Shown: positions 59,571 to 64,000 of the stretch, one piece after another
Layout of the letters: each line of letters begins with the position of its first letter
Position numbering within the stretch: position 1 is the stretch's first letter
Origin: Apoderus coryli
Taxonomy: Eukaryota > Arthropoda > Insecta > Coleoptera > Attelabidae
Direction of reading: 5' to 3'
NCBI GenBank assembly: GCA_911728435.2
Contig: OU452215.1
Coordinates: forward strand, 496,001-560,000
DNA: 64,000 bases
Program-made: the position numbers and the translations under genes
Notes under the pieces: generated by a model
Told to the model about the DNA's origin: nothing
The model's input: only the letters and a program-made list of their open reading frames with translations
Databases searched by the model: none

Positions 59571-60401
59571 TGGAAGTTAGGACACAGGTAGATGCGACTC
59601 CGACCGATAGTATTGGCTGTTGAATATTATACTTAATAGCCAATCAGAATTTTCTAATACGATCGTCATTTAGATCATGGTCGGATGGCGTATTAATTGT
59701 TGTTAGTTTGCTTAATGATTTAATAATTTTAATTGTCAATAGTTAATATTATGTTAATTAATGAAAGATTTGGGAACGAATAGGTATAAAAATCAGTTGG
59801 GAAATTCAGTATCCCATTATTGGCACTGAAAATGGAACAGTGCTTTTTCTCTATTTTTATTTACCTATTTGTTTTAATTTCGCTTTTAGTTTTAAACAAA
59901 ATATAACTTAAAGTTAGAAAGAACTGTGATTTTGTACAAAATTAATAATTAGTTACGTACCCAAAGAAAAGATTTAATTTATAATTTACTCGCAGGTTTA
60001 GAAAACAGATACGGATAAATGCGTTTCGCTCTCAATATAATATGATCTCGTCAGGAATATTTATATTAAAAAACACGGGTCTTTAAAATCAAATTGTTAA
60101 TGCTTTTATTAAAAATTAGATAAAATGTCTCTCGAAATAATATGGTTTTATTTATTTTTAATTTGAAAAACTATATAAGTAATTACAACACTTATCACAA
60201 TTTAAGGGTGTACTAGAGTCGATATAGAGACCACATCCCTAAAATATTTTCAACATGAGCAGACTTCCGGTTATACCAAAATTGACGTCCACCTGCTAAT
60301 TTCAAATGGAACACCCTGTGAATAATTATAACTTTGGAGTATTTTGTCTATGCACTTGCCTATACCTATCTTCAACTTTTTTTGAGTAAATAATTTATTT
60401 T

Positions 60402-60589
60402 AATTTTTTTTGGCCAGAAATAATTCTCTGATGGAAATGTTGATGGTAGATGAAGAATATCTTACATAAATTAACTATCTTGATAAAATTCATAAGGTTA
60501 TAGGGTGGTCGCCAACTACTATACTGTTATCTACCAGTAAAAATAGGCATAAGTCACAATGTCAATGTCACAACAATTTTTCTTGATCT
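60402..60589. repeat. 188-bp segment present only in copy 2
   Basis: Copy 1 reads AATTTATTTTGAAAACCTC without interruption (about 8820). In copy 2, 188 bp stand between AATTTATTTT and GAAAACCTC. No inverted ends or target duplication are obvious, so it may be an insertion in copy 2 or a deletion in copy 1. Confidence 0.65.
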
Positions 60590-60926
60590 GAAAACCTCAT
60601 TTTAAAAACATTTGTAACTAAAGTAAACAAAAAAAATAAGTATTTATATTACATACCTACTTGCCAATATTTTTGAACAAACTGTCAGTTTTTTTAATAG
60701 AAAACCATTTTTTCACGTTGCCTATGGGAACGCGCGCAAAACCTTTTGAACACTAGGGCGCAAAATAAATTGCATTGTTAAACGTGATGTCTCCATAGAT
60801 ACAATTTTTATGTTGCAACATTTAGGAAATACGGGGCACGATTCATTGGAATTATTAAACTTTAAAAAAAATCAAATACCTATACCTATAACAATACTTG
60901 AAAATATATTGTTTCAATTTCGTGTT

Positions 60927-62067
60927 TTTTTTTGTTTTCGTGTGTTTAAGCAATTATACCAATTGAATTGAATCATAGAAATATTATTCATATTTTCACG
61001 GAATTAAACCTCGTATCGCCATCTCTGGAGATACGCTTAAACCACATCGTATAACAGAAAATAGAAGTACGACCAAAGAGTAAAATCAATAATTAGTGCT
61101 TTATTCTAACGCTGCGCAAGGGGTGCGTTCTGAACCTAGCGTTTTTGAATTCCCATTGGCTATCATCCCTCTTTGAGGCATAATAGGGGAGGTAATCAAA
61201 TTCGCGTTCTGAAAGAAAGTACCTCGGGAGTTCTTTTAAATTAAAAAGTCAGTTCTTGTTCGAGATTCAAGTAAGTCACTTCTAAATATATTTTCTTGCA
61301 AGCTGTTTTAAGATTTATAATTTTCTAAGTTCATTTTCTTGATTATTACTAAAAGTTAAATTTTATTTTTATTTTACTCTTTGCGTTTTTAATTCAGAAG
61401 TTTATTAAAGTTGAAATATTGAAATAATTGCTTTAATTGTTATTTTAGTTTCGTAATTTCTTTCTTTTTTTTACTAATACAAAGTAACTGAAGGCATTTA
61501 AGTGGAAATCAATGTAAATTATTCGTAATTACATCGATTTCCATTATGCTAAGTCTTTATTAAGATTAAATATAAGTTTATAGGAGTTTTTGTTCAATAC
61601 TCAGTTGTTGATTATTCTATGTTTTAGTTTGTTTCTTTTTCTTGATTTTTTTTAGTTTTAATTTAGATTTTCTTTTAAGAATTATTTCTTCTCTTTGATT
61701 CTTAATTTTAAATAAATATAAAGTTACCCCCTACAAAAATTTGAGTTTTATTACGAGGGGAAACGAAATGAATAAGTCTTGAAACAGTAGTGTTAAACAA
61801 AGTTGAAGTGTTGTGAACGAGGCGAAAGTTTGCTGTGTCATCTAAAAAAGGTTTGATTAGCTATTAGTTGTTTGTTTCTTTCATTTAATAATTTGATTAT
61901 GTTATTATTCTTTTGACTATCTTAATTTGGTTCTAAGTCTCTAAGAATTACGCAACATGTAGATTAACGCTCGTTAAATATTATGTATTAAATTCGAACC
62001 TAGTGGCTATATTAATTATTTTATTAGGGTTTAGACGGGGTAATACTCTCTGCATTCATTATTCTAT
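60927..62067. other. Unassigned, promoter- or LTR-like sequence
   Basis: 61130-61275 has a more mixed composition, with an inverted CCAAT box (CCCATTGGCTAT) and a possible transcribed segment ending ATTCAA/GTAAGTCAC near 61271, a good splice donor. It could be the 5' end of a gene running right, or part of an LTR. 61300-62050 is T-rich and intron-like. No protein was recognised. Confidence 0.35.
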
Positions 62068-62640
62068 CTATATATAACTCCGGTTAGTTAATAGTGCCAC
62101 ATGTGTATGACTTATAGTTGAGGCAGAATGTGCAGGTGACGTTGAATATATGGGTGCTGAAGGAGACATGGCACTGAGTATTGAAGTACCAGGCGGCCAC
62201 ATAGTTATCTTCTTTAACTGTTGAAAATGGGTCTTGTTCTCAACACCAATTTTAAAGTCGGAGAGTGGATTGTCGTTTTTCTTTAACATTGGAAAACATC
62301 GGATAAAATCTCTTGTACCACGTTTTTCTTTAGTATAGTGAGCAATCTGGTTTACCGTATACGATGTGGGTATTCCAGATTCAATCATGTAATGCCAATC
62401 TTCTTTTGTGTTGGTCTTATGTGGAAAGGTAAGTTATCTTTAACACGAGAAGCAACTTTAATGTGAGGAATGTTAGCTTGTGTCGATATTGTCTTTTGAC
62501 GGATGCTTATTACTCGAGATGTTTGGCTTACCTTTAGCAGCTAGTTTCTCCACCATAGGTGACAACCGATTAACAGTATTTCCTACGTCACCCATCTCCT
62601 TTATCAATTCATTCTTTGCCGTGTCATGTACCTGAATCTT
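62068..62640 (-). pseudogene. Broken coding remnant, possibly densovirus-like (endogenous viral element)
   Basis: On the minus strand a protein-like reading runs from about 62640 to 62068 but changes frame at least twice (near 62480 and near 62430), with stops in each single frame. The longest piece (62388-62068, 106 codons) continues upstream in frame for about 14 codons before the shift. It contains the word GIPTSYTV, which reminds me weakly of insect parvovirus (densovirus) structural proteins. Aphid genomes are known to hold such insertions. I cannot confirm this, and it may instead be a decayed host or transposon exon. It cannot encode a working protein as it stands. It ends about 10 bp before the 62651 duplication boundary. 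Confidence 0.3.
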
Positions 62641-62650
62641 AACAGAACCT

Positions 62651-64000
62651 GTTTGAAACTAAACTAAAGGTTACTAGGTCAATTTCATCTTATTGATCTC
62701 GGTCAGGGTTGTTTCCAAATAACTAATGACGTACGTACTTAGCTGACTAATTTTATTATAGATTTACAATTTTCGTATTAAACCTAACTTTACCTGTTTA
62801 ATTAATTAAATTTAGTATATTATATTAATAAAATAAATGTTGTACTATTTTAGGACAGCTAAAATAAAGGTTACTAGGTCAATTTCATCCGGTCAGGGTC
62901 AGGATAGTTTCCCAATAACTAACGACGTACGGTACTTAGCTGGCTAATTTTATACAAAGGTTCTCCATTCGTCAAGAAAGTAGATATTCATACGTACGTC
63001 GTTACTACATTCCTATAATAGATCAGGTGGTGAAGGGTAGCATAACCAACTACGTACATTAGGACAGTGTTGCCTACGTTATCTGTTATATAAACGGATT
63101 TCACAATATCTGTAGGTGCATACTTACGCTGGCTGCATGTGATTTAAAGCAGTATTATTTGTCTTTGTTTATCTTATTGCGTGACAAATTTTGCTTCACT
63201 TTATCACAAATATTCGCAGCTTGATATAAGTGGACTTATTGTCATCTGTGGAACAATGCTATTATTTAAAATGACGTCATACGTACGACGTACGTATCTA
63301 AAATCGAGAGAATTTGATCATATGTTTTGGATGACGTCATATTGTTTATCTTACGATTTATTTACCAAAAAATTAGGGTTTCTTTTTTAATTTACAAATT
63401 CCACTACTAAATTAAATTAAAATGCCTACATTTAGTTTTAATTTCCTGATACCGAATTTATTCTTACGTTACAAAGAATTGGATAAAATACAAGTCTCAT
63501 TACCTACCTACCTACCTGTTTTTGTCCAAAAACTAATTACAGATGATGACCTAGATCAAAAACATTCAATGAAACAAAATAGGTACGTAATTTTGTTAAG
63601 TTTAAGTCTTAAAGTAAGTATAGCCATTATATATATTCATATAAATAGCACAGAATAAATAATATTCTGTGTAAATAGTACTTATCATGTTTTTATACAA
63701 AAATTATAAACCGTAAACACAACAAATCAATATAGAATTAACTACACTTTTTATTTTATACACCACGTATTATTATTATTAGCGGATGCTGACGACCAAA
63801 TTTCCATTTCCAAATTGATTTCTGTCTCTTGCCTGTAGGTCCATATTTTGAATGCTTCAAGTTATTTCGTTTTTTTTTTAAGTTACCGCCTAAGCGAGTA
63901 CTAACTATTATTGGCCTTTTGCTCTTTCTCAGTAGGATACAGCCAGCACAGTTTATTTTTATCAAATATAGTTACAATGCATACTACTACTGTTTACTTT
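62651..64000. repeat. 1.35-kb direct duplication, copy 2 (cut by window end)
   Basis: Same sequence as 51624-52973, in the same orientation. The left flank differs completely (ACAGAACCT here, TTTAGATTT there), so the left breakpoint is sharp. The three small frames of copy 1 recur unchanged at 63181-63390, 63422-63658 and minus 63756-63965; they are kept by identity of the DNA, not by evidence of selection. Confidence 0.85.

Larger units (their letters stand above)
57836..60926 (-). repeat. Pipsqueak-gene repeat, copy 2
   Basis: This is the second copy of the 2.6-kb repeat (3.1 kb here). Compared with copy 1 it has an extra piece at about 57934-58185, with an inverted pair around GTTTACCGATC/GATCGGTAAAC and the GC-rich CTGCCGCGCCGGCGGCA, and an extra 188 bp at 60402-60589. 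It lacks ATACCAATGTCAGT near 60675. The left flank is GTTAT before the shared TTAAAAATAATAAAA, where copy 1 has the TTGT end of element C. The foldback of copy 1 is kept at about 58424-58564. The short plus-strand frame 58048-58284 crosses the extra piece and is not called. Confidence 0.75.

Overview
The window is a strongly AT-rich, TE-saturated piece of an animal nuclear genome, most likely an insect. The sap-feeding Hemiptera (aphid-like) are my best guess. That guess rests on the base composition, the many TAGGTACCTA-like words, spliceosomal introns with GTRAGT donors and pyrimidine-rich AG acceptors, an arthropod TATA plus TCAGT core promoter, a Pipsqueak-HTH protein of distal-antenna type, and a gene made of microexons. 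No prokaryotic operon, tRNA, rRNA or CRISPR array was seen.

Layout. 1-6574: remnants of a non-autonomous family ending in a fixed 19-nt hairpin plus TTGT, arranged head to tail. 6575-9182 and 57836-60926: two copies of a repeat that carries an intact 195-codon Pipsqueak-domain gene with its own promoter. 12246-13828 and 14809-16322: two 5'-truncated Penelope-like elements (GIY-YIG endonuclease remnants) with inverted long arms that contain hammerhead-ribozyme-like motifs. 17641-17817: last exon of an acid-lipase-like gene. 18505-18962: a small Crypton-like recombinase remnant between direct repeats. 19881-22772: another hairpin-family element with a 12-unit minisatellite. 25770-26590: end of a Ty3/Gypsy element. 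28991-38815: a complete Helitron replicase/helicase gene in seven exons that joins in frame to 1700 codons, with foldback repeats in its introns. 44270-47530: a candidate microexon gene with tandemly duplicated exons. 47935-57688: more hairpin-family elements. 51624-52973 and 62651-64000: an apparently identical 1.35-kb direct duplication. 62068-62640: a broken coding remnant, possibly virus-derived.

How the parts relate. Most of the window is mobile DNA of three kinds: rolling-circle (the Helitron, and hairpin-ended elements that look like the Helentron/HINE type), retroelements (Penelope-like, Gypsy) and foldback/MITE repeats. Host genes are limited to the lipase exon and, probably, the microexon gene. 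The most informative observations are the intact seven-exon Helitron, the microexon tandem array, the covarying hammerhead-like motifs shared by several inverted-arm elements, and the covarying 19-nt 5' hairpins of the hairpin family. All calls come from reading the sequence; no database search was run.
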